Notes: generated by a model from the letters alone, not told the origin. Numbered from the stretch's first letter, positions 8,398-17,939 are shown. The stretch: DNA of 64,000 bases from Parcubacteria bacterium C7867-004 (GCA_001189075.1 LFCN01000006.1:496001-560000), one strand, 5' to 3'. Numbers and translations: made by a program.

Positions 8398-8958
8398 ATG
8401 GCTCTGGCCCTCTCTTCGCAGCTTGAAGCTGTCCTATTCGCTTCAGGCGAAGCACTCTCGAAGGCGCGTCTCGCAAAGCTGTTCGAGGTATCTAAGGACT
8501 CCATCGACGACGCACTGAATGCGCTCCGCATCTCGCTCGGTGACGACCGCGGACTCGCGCTCGTTGAGACCGATGAGGAAGTAGAGCTTAAGACGGCAGC
8601 AGGGGCAGCAGACGCTATCAAGAAACTGCGCGAGAGCGAGCTCTCCCGCGACCTCGGTCGAGCAAGCCTTGAGACACTCGCGCTCATCCTTTACAAAGGA
8701 AGCGCTACCCGCGGCGACATTGATTGGGTGCGCGGCGTGAACTCTGGCGCCGCACTTCGCGTGCTTACACTCCGCGGGCTTGTGGAGCGCTATGAGGACC
8801 CTGAGGACAAGCGTCGTGCGCGCTATCGCGCTACCGTGGACGCGCTTTCGCACCTGGGCGTCGAAAAGCGGGAGCAGCTCCCGCGCTATGAGGAACTGAA
8901 CGTGATGCTCCGTATCCAAGAAGATAAAGCAGCCGCTGCTGACGCCACTGACCTATGA
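8398..8958 (+). CDS. scpB: Segregation and condensation protein B
   Basis: Winged-helix dimer that binds ScpA in the SMC condensin. LEAVLFASGEALS at residues 9-21 and the later SLETLALILYKGSATRGDIDWVRGVNS region are family marks. It has 186 residues. The open frame continues upstream, but that part crosses a terminator and the promoter, so ATG 8398 is the start. Overlaps the next gene by 4 nt. Confidence 0.93.
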   Translation: MALALSSQLEAVLFASGEALSKARLAKLFEVSKDSIDDALNALRISLGDDRGLALVETDEEVELKTAAGAADAIKKLRESELSRDLGRASLETLALILYKGSATRGDIDWVRGVNSGAALRVLTLRGLVERYEDPEDKRRARYRATVDALSHLGVEKREQLPRYEELNVMLRIQEDKAAAADATDL

Positions 8959-9962
8959 CCGCAAACGAACCCGATTTGAAGACATTGATCCGTAAGCTCG
9001 AGAAGCGGCACCAGAAGAAGCAGGCGACAACCGCGCTTCTGGCCGGTACCGCTGTCTTAGGTCTTATCGTTCTCATCTCACCGCTTTTCACCAAGCAGGA
9101 ATCGCAGCCTATTGTTGAAGTACCGGGACCCGTTGCTCCGCTTACGGGGCCTGACGCATACGCAAACACGAAGATCGAAGCGAAGGCAGCTATCGTCTAC
9201 GACCTCACCACGCAGGAGGTGCTCTACGCGAAGAACAGCCGCTCGCAGCTCCCACTCGCGTCCCTTACGAAGCTTTTGACCATGTACGCCGCGAGCGACT
9301 CGCTCAAGCCAGACGCAACCGTTGTTATGACCGCGTCGGCACTCGCGTCCGAAGGCGAGAGCGGCTTTACGGAAGGCGAGACATTCGCGTTCAAAGACCT
9401 CGCACGTATCGCGCTTGTCGCTTCTTCAAATGATGCGACTTCGGCAATCGCCGAGACTGCCGCAATCGCGAAGGCAACCTCAGGCCAGAACATGCTCGCA
9501 AGCGCGGTGTCCGCGATGGGTCTTTCGCAGACCTATGCCATCAACGGTACCGGCCTCGACGAGAGCACCTCGGTGTCTGGCGGATACGGATCGGCGTACG
9601 ATGTCGCTACCCTCTCCGGTGCACTCCTTACCAAGGCGCCTGATATCGCGCATGCGACTATCGCCTCATCGCTCACGATTCGCTCGAAGGAAGGCGTGCT
9701 CCACACGCTCAAGAACACGAACCCGGATGTGGTGCGCGTTCCTAACCTGCTTCTCTCGAAGACCGGATTCACGGACCTTGCCGGAGGAAACCTCGCGGTT
9801 GTATTTGATGCGGGTATCGGGCATCCGGTTGCGATAGTAGTACTGGGCTCATCAATCGACGGACGGTTCCGTGATGTCGATAAACTTCTGTCGCTGACGC
9901 TCGATCACTTCGCCGGCATCGATCCCTCTTCCCAGACCGCAGCCGTGGGCAACGCCCTCTAA
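8955..9962 (+). CDS. D-alanyl-D-alanine carboxypeptidase (S11, PBP5-like)
   Basis: Membrane-anchored low-mass penicillin-binding protein that trims pentapeptides in the wall. It has one anchor helix at about residues 24-43, then the S11 domain with SLTK near 103-106, SSND near 157 and KTG near 269. The 335 residues lack the C-terminal amphipathic domain of E. coli PBP5, so the N-terminal helix is the anchor. Translationally coupled to scpB (ATGA) and followed 3 nt later by mraY. Confidence 0.9.
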   Translation: MTANEPDLKTLIRKLEKRHQKKQATTALLAGTAVLGLIVLISPLFTKQESQPIVEVPGPVAPLTGPDAYANTKIEAKAAIVYDLTTQEVLYAKNSRSQLPLASLTKLLTMYAASDSLKPDATVVMTASALASEGESGFTEGETFAFKDLARIALVASSNDATSAIAETAAIAKATSGQNMLASAVSAMGLSQTYAINGTGLDESTSVSGGYGSAYDVATLSGALLTKAPDIAHATIASSLTIRSKEGVLHTLKNTNPDVVRVPNLLLSKTGFTDLAGGNLAVVFDAGIGHPVAIVVLGSSIDGRFRDVDKLLSLTLDHFAGIDPSSQTAAVGNAL

Positions 9963-9965
9963 TTC

Positions 9966-11027
9966 ATGATCATAGACGCTGCCAGAGTCCTCATACCATC
10001 CGTTGTCTCGTTCGTCATAGGTATCGCGATGGCGCCGCTACTCGCGCACTATCTCTACAAGTACAAGACCTGGAAGAAGAAAGGCGGGAAAGGGAACGGG
10101 ATGGGGGATACCAACGGGACACCGCTGTTCGATGAGCTGCATCGCGAACGGGAGGTATCCACGCCGCGCATGGGTGGGATCATCGTTTGGGGAGCGACGC
10201 TCCTGACTGCGCTCGGCATATCCTTCTTCTCCATGCTGTTCGGGGAGCCCTTCGCCTCGTTCGACTTCATGAACCGCAGTCAGACCTGGATCCCGCTCTT
10301 CGCACTTGCGGTAGGGGCGCTCGTGGGTCTTGTTGACGATATACTCGAAGTAACAAGCAGCAGTGGGGGACTGAAGCTGCGCTATCGGCTTCTGGTTGTT
10401 GCTGGACTCGGTGCATTCGCCGGATGGTGGTTCTACGCAAAGCTCGGTGTCTCCGCGATCGGCATGCCCTTCATCGGTCCGATTGAGCTCGGCCCCTTCT
10501 TCGTGCTCTTTTTCATACTGGTAACGCTCGCGCTCTATGCCGGCGGCATTATCGACGGTATCGATGGGCTCGCGGGCGGCATCTTCGCGATTATCTTCAT
10601 GACCTATGCGGGTATCGCATTCGCCCAGGAGCAGACCGCGCTCGCTGCATTCGCCGCTACCGTCTCCGGAGCCCTCTTCGCGTTCCTCTGGTTCAATATC
10701 CCGCCTGCGCGCTTCTACTTATCCGAAACAGGAACGATGGCCCTTACCGTAGCGCTTTCCATAACTGCGTTCTCGGCCGACGTGCTCGGAGAGGGAGTCG
10801 GCGTGGCTGTCCTTCCGATCATTGCGCTTCCGCTCACTGTTACCGTCGCTACCACGGTCCTTCAGGCGATCTCGAAGAAAGTCTTTAAGAAGAAGCTCTT
10901 CCGTATCGCGCCTATTCACCATCACTTCGAGGCGGTGGGATGGCCTGCGTATAAGGTGACCATGCGGTACTGGGTTATCACCATCATCGCGGGCATCTTC
11001 GGCCTTGCTCTCGCGCTCCTTAAATAA
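9966..11027 (+). CDS. mraY: Phospho-N-acetylmuramoyl-pentapeptide-transferase
   Basis: Integral membrane enzyme that moves phospho-MurNAc-pentapeptide to undecaprenyl phosphate, giving lipid I. Motifs: the Asp pair in GLVDDILE (near 115), DGIDGLAGG (near 200) and the IHHHFEAVGW loop near the end. About ten membrane segments and 353 residues fit MraY; the N-terminal KKGGKGNGMGDT loop is unusually Gly/Lys-rich. The 3' end overlaps the convergent Rid gene by 8 nt. Confidence 0.93.
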   Translation: MIIDAARVLIPSVVSFVIGIAMAPLLAHYLYKYKTWKKKGGKGNGMGDTNGTPLFDELHREREVSTPRMGGIIVWGATLLTALGISFFSMLFGEPFASFDFMNRSQTWIPLFALAVGALVGLVDDILEVTSSSGGLKLRYRLLVVAGLGAFAGWWFYAKLGVSAIGMPFIGPIELGPFFVLFFILVTLALYAGGIIDGIDGLAGGIFAIIFMTYAGIAFAQEQTALAAFAATVSGALFAFLWFNIPPARFYLSETGTMALTVALSITAFSADVLGEGVGVAVLPIIALPLTVTVATTVLQAISKKVFKKKLFRIAPIHHHFEAVGWPAYKVTMRYWVITIIAGIFGLALALLK

Positions 11028-11403
11028 CGGCGATCGCTTCGATCTCGACAAGCGCGCCGGCAACGCCTAACTGCTCGACGAAGAGGAAGCTGATGGCAGT
11101 AGGGTAGTTACCCCAGATCTTCTGAGCTGCTGCGAGACCCTCTTTGATATCTTGACCGCTCACGACACTAATATTCATCTTCACGACGTTCTCTTGGGAC
11201 GCATCGACGCTCTTCAGTATCTCAAGAATGTTCTTGTACGCTTGCTCGGTCTGAGCAGAGAGCGTATCGCCGGCCATCTTTCCGTCCTTGAGGATGCCGT
11301 TCTGTCCGCCGATATAGAGCGTCTTCCCGCCTTCAGCAAGTACCGCTTGCGAGAAGACCGGGCTTTTGTAGAGCGCGTCGGGATTCACGTGCGTGATTTT
11401 CAT
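11020..11403 (-). CDS. RidA/YjgF/UK114 family protein without the usual Arg
   Basis: A 127-residue Rid-fold protein (trimer in known members). FSQAVLAEGGKTLYIGGQ, the NILEILKSVDAS segment and the GALVEIEAIAVI end are typical. In classical RidA a conserved Arg in a PxRxxV segment binds the imine substrate carboxylate; here the equivalent stretch reads YPTAISFLFV and there is no Arg nearby. It may belong to a non-deaminase Rid subgroup (inference). Confidence 0.87.
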   Translation of the reverse strand: MKITHVNPDALYKSPVFSQAVLAEGGKTLYIGGQNGILKDGKMAGDTLSAQTEQAYKNILEILKSVDASQENVVKMNISVVSGQDIKEGLAAAQKIWGNYPTAISFLFVEQLGVAGALVEIEAIAVI

Positions 11404-11458
11404 AGCAGAACTGTAATCCGCACCGTCTGACGAATCGATGAAGCACGTACCAGGTAAT

Positions 11459-11487
11459 TTGACACCTCCTAGATCTAGTACTTTACT
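11459..11487 (+). promoter_or_regulatory. Promoter with consensus -35
   Basis: TTGACA (11459-11464), 17-nt spacer, TTTACT (11482-11487). Drives the membrane protein at 11520, which has AAAGGA upstream of its ATG. Confidence 0.6.
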
Positions 11488-11519
11488 GTGACGGGTTGTA
11501 ACGGAAAGGATGGGCCACC

Positions 11520-11927
11520 ATGGCCAGGGACATCGAGCGGTGGGCGGTGGGTATTTTCAGCGCATTTGTCCTGCTATGCATTCTTTGGACACTTGGGAGG
11601 CCAGAGATGTATTCGGCAGCAGGAGCGACCTCAGGACCCGATGACGGCGGACTGAGCGCCAATGGAGTACTGCTATTCGAAGGGGTGTTTCTGACGCTCC
11701 TGATCTACGCCGGTTGGAGGATCGGCATCGGCAAGACATTTCTGATGCTCTTGGCGTCCGTCATGACCATCCTGGGCTTCTGCCTTGGGATCGGGAAGGA
11801 CCACATCGCGCCGGACCAGATGCTGTTGACGTTCATCGCCCTCATCGTGACCTTCGTGCTTCCAATGACATTCGGCCTGTCGGGCCTCATCATCGCGTTC
11901 GGAACCACGCGACCGATCAGGCGCTGA
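11520..11927 (+). CDS. Four-helix membrane protein, hypothetical
   Basis: Not recognised. Its 135 residues hold four hydrophobic segments (about 10-27, 48-66, 72-90 and 100-125) joined by short loops; the second loop carries RIGIGK and the C-terminus ends TTRPIRR, so both termini may face the cytoplasm. Own promoter, Shine-Dalgarno site and terminator; part of the accessory single-gene class. No functional motif seen. Confidence 0.65.
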   Translation: MARDIERWAVGIFSAFVLLCILWTLGRPEMYSAAGATSGPDDGGLSANGVLLFEGVFLTLLIYAGWRIGIGKTFLMLLASVMTILGFCLGIGKDHIAPDQMLLTFIALIVTFVLPMTFGLSGLIIAFGTTRPIRR

Positions 11928-11932
11928 CCAGA

Positions 11933-11992
11933 AGCCGCCGTGTTCGACTAACTTCCGCCACTACAATTAAGGTAGCCGGCGGTTTTATTTTT
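11933..11992 (+). terminator. Intrinsic terminator
   Basis: AAGCCGCCG (11933-11941) pairs with CGGCGG (11978-11983) across a long loop, followed by TTTTATTTTTC. Confidence 0.65.
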
Positions 11993-12039
11993 CTTCATAC
12001 CATCTGGGAACGACCGTTCGTAGGCTAGAATAGGAAGAC

Positions 12040-13143
12040 ATGAAATTGTCCGGAGACCGAGTATTCGCCCTCATCGTCGCCATACTCGTTGTCGGAGGGG
12101 CGGCGATCTTCCTTTCCGCTGCACTGGGACTTCTCGCGCGCGAGGGCTCGTCGATCGGAAGGCTCGCGATAACGCAGCTCGTGCTCGGACTCATACCGGG
12201 CGTCATGGCGCTCATCGCTATCCGCTTCTCACCGCCCGAATGGATCATGAAAGCGGTTATCCCGTTCTATCTCTTCGCCCTAGTACTTACGGCAGTCGTG
12301 TTCATACCGGGAGTGGGCGTGCACGCAGGCGGCGCCACCCGTTGGATTGATATCGGGCCGGTCACGGTGCAGCCGGCGGAATTCCTCAAGCCCGCAGTTA
12401 TCCTGATGCTCGCGCTCTTTCTCGCGCAGGCCAAAGACAAGATAAAGGACTTCAAGCACGGACTCATCCCGTTCGGGCTCATCGTTGGCGTGCCGTCGCT
12501 TCTCCTGCTCGCGCAGCCAAACACCTCGACGACCATGATCATTGGGCTTTCTGCGGCCGCGCTCTACTTCTTGGCTGGAGCGAAGATGCGGGACTTCGCG
12601 ATACTCGCGATCATGACTATCGTCGTGCTTGGTGCGCTCGTCGCGACGCGCCCATACCTTATGAGCCGTGTCGCCACCTTCATCCATCCAGAGAACGATG
12701 GGCTGGGCAGTGGGTACCAGATCCAGCAATCGCTCATCGCACTCGGTTCTGGGCAACTGCTCGGCCGCGGGTTCGGCCAGAGCGCGCAGAAATATAACTA
12801 CCTTCCCGAGCCGGTAGGGGACTCGGTCTTCGCCGTGTATGGAGAAGAATTCGGCTTCATCGGCACCGTCTTCCTCGTGCTCTTATTCCTCGCGTTCGCG
12901 ACACGCGGGTTCGCGATAGCCGCTCAAGCAGGCACCGCGTTCGGTGCCTACGCCGCAACGGGCCTCACGCTTCTGATAACTCTGTCGGCATTCATGAACA
13001 TAGGGGCCATGCTCGGCATCATGCCGCTCACCGGACTTCCGCTGCCGTTCGTCTCCCATGGAGGGACCGCGCTTCTCGCAACCTTGGCTAGCGTCGGCAT
13101 TATCTTCAACGTGGCGGCGCACCGCACCAAGCGGAAGATCTAG
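12040..13143 (+). CDS. ftsW: Septal peptidoglycan glycosyltransferase FtsW
   Basis: SEDS-family polymerase that works with a class B PBP to build septal wall from lipid II. Diagnostic parts: GATRWIDIGPVTVQPAEFLK, the large extracellular loop with GSGQLLGRGFGQS and PEPVGDSVFAVYGEEFG, and the final GLPLPFVSHGG. It has 367 residues and about ten helices. The motif set fits FtsW slightly better than RodA, and ftsI in this window is its likely partner. A TAGAAT box (12026-12031) lies 8 nt before the ATG: leaderless. Confidence 0.9.
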   Translation: MKLSGDRVFALIVAILVVGGAAIFLSAALGLLAREGSSIGRLAITQLVLGLIPGVMALIAIRFSPPEWIMKAVIPFYLFALVLTAVVFIPGVGVHAGGATRWIDIGPVTVQPAEFLKPAVILMLALFLAQAKDKIKDFKHGLIPFGLIVGVPSLLLLAQPNTSTTMIIGLSAAALYFLAGAKMRDFAILAIMTIVVLGALVATRPYLMSRVATFIHPENDGLGSGYQIQQSLIALGSGQLLGRGFGQSAQKYNYLPEPVGDSVFAVYGEEFGFIGTVFLVLLFLAFATRGFAIAAQAGTAFGAYAATGLTLLITLSAFMNIGAMLGIMPLTGLPLPFVSHGGTALLATLASVGIIFNVAAHRTKRKI

Positions 13144-13145
13144 AG

Positions 13146-13174
13146 TTGAGCCTTTGCTGAATTTGTTGTATAGA
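13146..13174 (+). promoter_or_regulatory. Strong promoter
   Basis: TTGAGC (13146-13151), exact 17-nt spacer, TATAGA (13169-13174). A TTCCTG/CAGGAA hairpin lies in the 5' UTR just before the ribosome site. Confidence 0.7.
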
Positions 13175-13220
13175 TAGGCTGTTCCTGATTGGCAGGAATT
13201 GTACAAAAGGAGCAATCCAG

Positions 13221-13916
13221 ATGAGACAAAGACTTGCAGACAACGTCTTTGCGCTCAGGAAAGCTTCTCCTGAGCTGGGCATACCACTCGTAACTCCGAA
13301 GGGAGGCGGGCACGCGATACAGAAGATCGGCACCGGACAGACAGCGCCTGTGGTGCCCTTCGGCGACGGTCCCGAGCGCCCCGATACACCTCACAAAGTG
13401 TTGCGGAGCGCAGAACCAGGCATTAAGGGATTCAAGAGGAAGGAGTGTCTTGTTCGCCGGGTCGCATGGATCGGGATCATCGTGCAAGTCACCGCACGCG
13501 AGCTCGACTTCACCGATCTCGTTGAGCCGCTTGCAGGCATAGCGACCTTCTGGGCGGGTGGCGAGGGCAAGGAACCCTTCGTGCAGTATGGGCCGAGATT
13601 CAGCTCCTACGAGCGGGACGACCTGTTCGTCCTTTCCGAACGTGAGTGGATTCTCGTCTGCGACCGCGAACGTCGGGTCATGTACCTCGGGTGCAAGAAC
13701 GGCCAGCCGGTGTGGCGTGCGGCGACAACTGAAGAGATCGCCGATCGTGTCCATTATTACGGCATGCACGCCGATTTCCACAGTAGTATCTTCTGGGCTA
13801 ACCAGACCCTGGTTGAGCTCGGCGTCTCCAGTAAAGCGGCAGAAGTCCTGGCACGAATTCCCGGCATAGTCACCGACGCTGACCGTGACCGATTCAGGCG
13901 GACTGGCCGGGCATGA
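13221..13916 (+). CDS. Hypothetical 231-residue protein
   Basis: Not recognised. Soluble and rich in Arg, Glu and Trp, with no signal peptide or membrane segment. It has an AWIGIIVQVTARELDFTD stretch, a central DLFVLSEREWILVCDRE beta-rich section and a helical tail ending in DRDRFRRTGRA. Start is set by AAAAGGAG 8 nt before the ATG. A strong promoter upstream and a perfect terminator downstream mark it as an independent unit between ftsW and murG. Confidence 0.7.
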   Translation: MRQRLADNVFALRKASPELGIPLVTPKGGGHAIQKIGTGQTAPVVPFGDGPERPDTPHKVLRSAEPGIKGFKRKECLVRRVAWIGIIVQVTARELDFTDLVEPLAGIATFWAGGEGKEPFVQYGPRFSSYERDDLFVLSEREWILVCDRERRVMYLGCKNGQPVWRAATTEEIADRVHYYGMHADFHSSIFWANQTLVELGVSSKAAEVLARIPGIVTDADRDRFRRTGRA

Positions 13917-13929
13917 CGCACATCTACAT

Positions 13930-13963
13930 CAGCGACCTTGCCAAAAGGTCGCTGATTTTCTTT
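13930..13963 (+). terminator. Intrinsic terminator
   Basis: Perfect 10-bp stem CAGCGACCTT/AAGGTCGCTG with a 5-nt loop, then ATTTTCTTT. Confidence 0.9.
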
Positions 13964-13972
13964 ACCCACGCG

Positions 13973-13981
13973 TGGTATAGT
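13973..13981 (+). promoter_or_regulatory. murG extended -10 promoter
   Basis: TGG-TATAGT, 14 nt before the murG ATG, giving a 5' UTR of roughly 7 nt and no ribosome site. Confidence 0.6.
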
Positions 13982-13995
13982 CTAGGAAACAGGCT

Positions 13996-15141
13996 ATGAA
14001 AATCGTTCTAACGGCCGGAGGCACCGGCGGCCACTTCTACCCGCTCATCGCGATAGCGGAAGCGATCAAGGCTGTCTGCGCTGAGCGCAATCTCATAGTC
14101 CCGACCATCTACTATCTCGCGGACAAGCCCTACGACGAGGCGGTTCTCTTCGCCAACGACATCATCTACCTCGCTTCTCCGGCAGGGAAGATGCGCCGCT
14201 ATGCGTCTTTCTCGAACTTCACCGATATGTTCGTAACCGCCTGGGGCACCCTCAAGTGCTTCTTCCTGCTTCTCAAGATCTATCCTGACGTCGTGATATC
14301 TAAAGGTGGATACGCAAGCGTCCCGACCACCCTTGCCGCGGGGTTGCTCCGGCTTCCGCTCATCATCCACGAGTCCGACGCGAAGCCGGGACGCGCTAAC
14401 CTCCTCGCAGCGAAAGCGGCTACCCGCATCGGCATCGCTTTCGAGAGTGCGATAGAAGGATTCCCGGAAAAGGTGAGAGGAAAGATTGCGAAGGTGGGTA
14501 TCCCCGTCCGCACCGAACTCATGAACCTTCCAGAGAAGATGGGAGCGAAAGCCGCGCTCGGCCTTGATCCGACTCTTCCGACCGTTCTTATCATGGGCGG
14601 CTCCCAAGGCTCGCTCCGAATCAATGAGACCGTGCTCGACGCGCTTCCCGACATCGTCTCATTCGCGAACGTCATCCACCAGACCGGAAAGGATCATTTC
14701 GAGAGCGTGAGCCAGACCGCATCCGTTATCCTTGAGAAAGCGGGGAACACGGGCCGCTATCACCCGTTCGCCTATCTTAATGCGGACACGATGCGTAATG
14801 CCGCTTCAGCAGCGGATGTCGTTATCGCACGTGCAGGATCAACCACCATTACGGAACTCGCCATCTGGGGGAAACCGGCGGTACTCATCCCGATACCCGA
14901 AGCGGTTAGTCATGATCAGCGGGCGAACGCGTATGCGTATGCGCATACGGGAGCTGCCGTAGTGCTCGAGGAGGCGAACCTCACGCCGCACGTGCTCGCG
15001 AGCGAAGCCCGTAGACTGGGCACCACGCCTGAGCTCGCATCGAAGATGACTCTTGCCGCAAAAGGATTCGCCAATCCTGATGCCGCACGTCTCATCGCGG
15101 AAGAGGCGATCCGTATCGCGCTTACCCACGAAAACAAGTAG
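13996..15141 (+). CDS. murG: UDP-GlcNAc:lipid I N-acetylglucosaminyltransferase
   Basis: Peripheral membrane GT28 glycosyltransferase that converts lipid I to lipid II. The first Gly-rich loop GGTGGH is at residues 8-13; the C-terminal domain has IMGGSQGSLRINE and the donor-binding IARAGSTTITELAIWGKPAVLIPIP region. 381 residues is standard. The ATG is preceded by an extended -10 only. gltX starts 3 nt after its stop. Confidence 0.95.
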   Translation: MKIVLTAGGTGGHFYPLIAIAEAIKAVCAERNLIVPTIYYLADKPYDEAVLFANDIIYLASPAGKMRRYASFSNFTDMFVTAWGTLKCFFLLLKIYPDVVISKGGYASVPTTLAAGLLRLPLIIHESDAKPGRANLLAAKAATRIGIAFESAIEGFPEKVRGKIAKVGIPVRTELMNLPEKMGAKAALGLDPTLPTVLIMGGSQGSLRINETVLDALPDIVSFANVIHQTGKDHFESVSQTASVILEKAGNTGRYHPFAYLNADTMRNAASAADVVIARAGSTTITELAIWGKPAVLIPIPEAVSHDQRANAYAYAHTGAAVVLEEANLTPHVLASEARRLGTTPELASKMTLAAKGFANPDAARLIAEEAIRIALTHENK

Positions 15142-15143
15142 GT

Positions 15144-16592
15144 ATGAGCGTCCGTACTCGTTTCGCGCCCAGCCCCACCGGCTTCATGCATGTCGGCGGT
15201 GTTCGTACTGCGCTCTATTCCTGGCTCTACGCTCGCAAGCACGGCGGCCAGTTCATCCTTCGTATCGAGGACACCGACAAAGGTCGCGAGGTAGAAGGCT
15301 CCATCGGCCACATCATGGAGTGCCTCAAGTGGCTCGGCATCGAGTGGGACGAGGGGACCGATGTGGGCGGCCCGCATGAGCCGTATCTGCAGTCAGCGCG
15401 TCTTGAGACCTATCGAACCTACGCCAAGCGCCTTATCGATGCCGGCTTTGCGTATCCTGACCCGTACACCGAAGAAGAGGTAGAAGCATTCCGTCAGAAG
15501 GCGGAAGAGGAGAAGCGACCCTTCCTGTATCGCGACCATCGCCCGGAGAACGCAGGAGAGTGGGACGGCACGCGCCCACTTCGCTTCAAGACGCCGATCA
15601 TAAAGCGGTACGAATGGGATGACGCCATACGTGGACCGCTCTCGGCAGGCGAAGAAGCGCTCGACGATTTCATACTCATAAAGGGGGACGGGTACCCGAC
15701 TTATAACTTCGCTCACGTTGTGGACGATATCGAGATGGAGATAACGCATGTGATGCGCGGAGAAGAGTTCATCTCCTCCACGCCAAAGTTCCTCTCCTTG
15801 TATGACGCACTGGAAGAGAAACCGCCCGTCTTCGCCACAATGCCCGTTATCCTCGGCGAGAACGGCCAGAAGAAACTCTCGAAGCGTGACGGCGCGAAGG
15901 ATCTTCTCGAATACCGAGACGAAGGGTACCTGCCTGAAGCTATGGTTAACTTCCTCGCGCTCCTCGGTTGGAATCCGGGAACCGATCAGGAGATATTCGG
16001 CATACCGGAACTCGTCGCGTTATTCGAGCTTGATCGGGTGCAGAAGTCGGGCGCACGTTTCGACGAGGAGAAGCTTCTGTTCGTGAATCGCGAGCACATG
16101 CGACTACTTACGGACGAAGAGTTCATCAATCGCGGGAAATTCGTAGTACCTGACCCGGAGCGACTCCGGAAAGCGCTCCCGCTCCTGAAAGAGCGCTCGC
16201 ACACCCTAGGAGAGGCCCGCAGCATGCTGGATGGCGAGCTTTCCTGCCTCTTTACGGCACCCAATTTGCTCCCCGTTATGCTGGTTGCCAAAGAGCCCAC
16301 CGGACGCGCAGGACTCACCAGAAGCGCCCTGGAGCGTGCTCTGGCACTCGTTGAGAGCATGCCTGAGGATGTTTCCGCAGAAGCAGTTAAGGAAGCGATT
16401 ATGCCGCTCGCTGACGAGGAGGAAGTTCTGGGTAAGGGCGGCCGCGGCGGCGTACTCTGGCCGCTTCGCTATGCGCTTTCCGGAAGCGAGCGGTCTCCGG
16501 ACCCGTTCAGCCTTATATACATACTTGGTCCCGCGGAATCCGCCGCACGCATACGTTCCGCGCTCGCAAGCCTTTCTGATATACTCGGATAG
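15144..16592 (+). CDS. gltX: Glutamyl-tRNA synthetase
   Basis: Class I synthetase: FAPSPTG and HVGG at residues 7-19, KLSKRDG near 244-250. It has 482 residues. With an archaeal-type AspRS in the same window the organism probably uses amidotransferase routes, so this GluRS may also charge tRNA-Gln (inference). It sits in an operon between murG and the M23 hydrolase, with 2-nt spacing before and no gap after. Confidence 0.95.
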   Translation: MSVRTRFAPSPTGFMHVGGVRTALYSWLYARKHGGQFILRIEDTDKGREVEGSIGHIMECLKWLGIEWDEGTDVGGPHEPYLQSARLETYRTYAKRLIDAGFAYPDPYTEEEVEAFRQKAEEEKRPFLYRDHRPENAGEWDGTRPLRFKTPIIKRYEWDDAIRGPLSAGEEALDDFILIKGDGYPTYNFAHVVDDIEMEITHVMRGEEFISSTPKFLSLYDALEEKPPVFATMPVILGENGQKKLSKRDGAKDLLEYRDEGYLPEAMVNFLALLGWNPGTDQEIFGIPELVALFELDRVQKSGARFDEEKLLFVNREHMRLLTDEEFINRGKFVVPDPERLRKALPLLKERSHTLGEARSMLDGELSCLFTAPNLLPVMLVAKEPTGRAGLTRSALERALALVESMPEDVSAEAVKEAIMPLADEEEVLGKGGRGGVLWPLRYALSGSERSPDPFSLIYILGPAESAARIRSALASLSDILG

Positions 16593-17939
16593 ATGCAGAC
16601 GTTCCGTCAGTCACTCGCGTTTTCGCTACTCCTTCTCATTCCGCTCCTGCTTGCGAGCGTTACGCCCGCAAACGCACTTGCGCAAACTGAAGACGAGATT
16701 AAAGCGCAGATAGAGGCGCAGAACGGGAAGATCCAGCAGATCGAGAAGGAGATTGCGGAATACCAGAAGACGCTTAATGTCATCGGTACGCAGAAGCAGA
16801 CGCTTCAGTCCGCCATAAAGACGCTCGACGTCTCCCGCCAGCAGACCGCGGCCGAGATCAACCTCACCCAGAACAAGATCTCCTCGACGAATCTCAAGCT
16901 CGAGAAGCTTTCCTATGATATCGAAGATACCGAACAGCTCATCGCCCTCGATCGCCGCACGCTGGAGCGCTCGCTCCGCGACATGGCAGAAGCAGGAGAC
17001 ATCTCCCTCATCGAGCAGGTGTTCTCCACCGATAGTCTCACCGAAGCGTGGGTAGCGGTGGACGACGCGTCAGCCATAAACAGCGCGATGCGCGAAAGCG
17101 TGGCGAATCTCTCCTCGGCCAAGGATGCACTCACCAGCCAGCAGGAAGATGTAAGCGCGAAGAAGAATGATCTCACCAATCTCAAGGGCGACCTTTCGAA
17201 CCAGAAGAAGACGCTTGATATCGCGAAGTCAGAGAAAGATAAGTTGCTAACGCAGACCAAGAACCAGGAAAGTACCTACCAGTCCATCATTGCTCAGAAG
17301 CGAGCGCAGCAGAAAGCATTTGAAGAGCAGCTCTCGAACCTTGAGAACAGTCTCAAGTCCGTAGGACAGGGCGCAGCACCCGTCTCACAGACCGGCATCC
17401 TCGCGTGGCCGTTCTCCGCTAGCTTCGCGCAGTCGTGCGCAGGGAAGTCGGGCGCACTGGGAAACATCCATTGCATAACGCAGTACTTCGGCAACACCGC
17501 ATTCGCCACCGCAAACGCGCAGATCTACAACGGCGCAGGACACAACGCGATTGATATCGGCATGCCGAGCGGCACGCCCGTACTCGCCGCTCTCGGAGGA
17601 ACAGTCTTCGGTACCGGCAACACCGACAGCGCGCCAGGCTGCCTTTCCTTCGGGAAGTGGGTGGTTATAAAGCACGCGAACGGACTTGCGACACTCTATT
17701 CACACCTCTCTTCAATAGGCGTCTCCTCGGGCCAAGCGGTTACGACCGGACAGGTTATCGGAAACTCCGGCATGACCGGCTACGCTACGGGCCCGCACCT
17801 TCATTTTGGCGTATACGTGGCTTCCGGTATCCAAATAACCACGCTCGGCGCCTTCCGCGGTGCGACCACGCCATGCGCGAACGCCGTCATGCCGGTTGCA
17901 CCTAAGGACGCATATCTCAATCCGATGTCGTATCTCTAG
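16593..17939 (+). CDS. Exported M23 peptidase with coiled coil (EnvC-like)
   Basis: A signal peptide (about residues 1-30) is followed by roughly 220 residues of heptad-rich coiled coil, then a LytM/M23 domain. HNAIDIG near 317 (first His/Asp) and GPHLHFG near 401 carry the zinc ligands, so the domain looks catalytically competent, unlike degenerate EnvC. Likely a septal murein hydrolase or its activator. Starts directly after the gltX stop. Confidence 0.9.
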   Translation: MQTFRQSLAFSLLLLIPLLLASVTPANALAQTEDEIKAQIEAQNGKIQQIEKEIAEYQKTLNVIGTQKQTLQSAIKTLDVSRQQTAAEINLTQNKISSTNLKLEKLSYDIEDTEQLIALDRRTLERSLRDMAEAGDISLIEQVFSTDSLTEAWVAVDDASAINSAMRESVANLSSAKDALTSQQEDVSAKKNDLTNLKGDLSNQKKTLDIAKSEKDKLLTQTKNQESTYQSIIAQKRAQQKAFEEQLSNLENSLKSVGQGAAPVSQTGILAWPFSASFAQSCAGKSGALGNIHCITQYFGNTAFATANAQIYNGAGHNAIDIGMPSGTPVLAALGGTVFGTGNTDSAPGCLSFGKWVVIKHANGLATLYSHLSSIGVSSGQAVTTGQVIGNSGMTGYATGPHLHFGVYVASGIQITTLGAFRGATTPCANAVMPVAPKDAYLNPMSYL

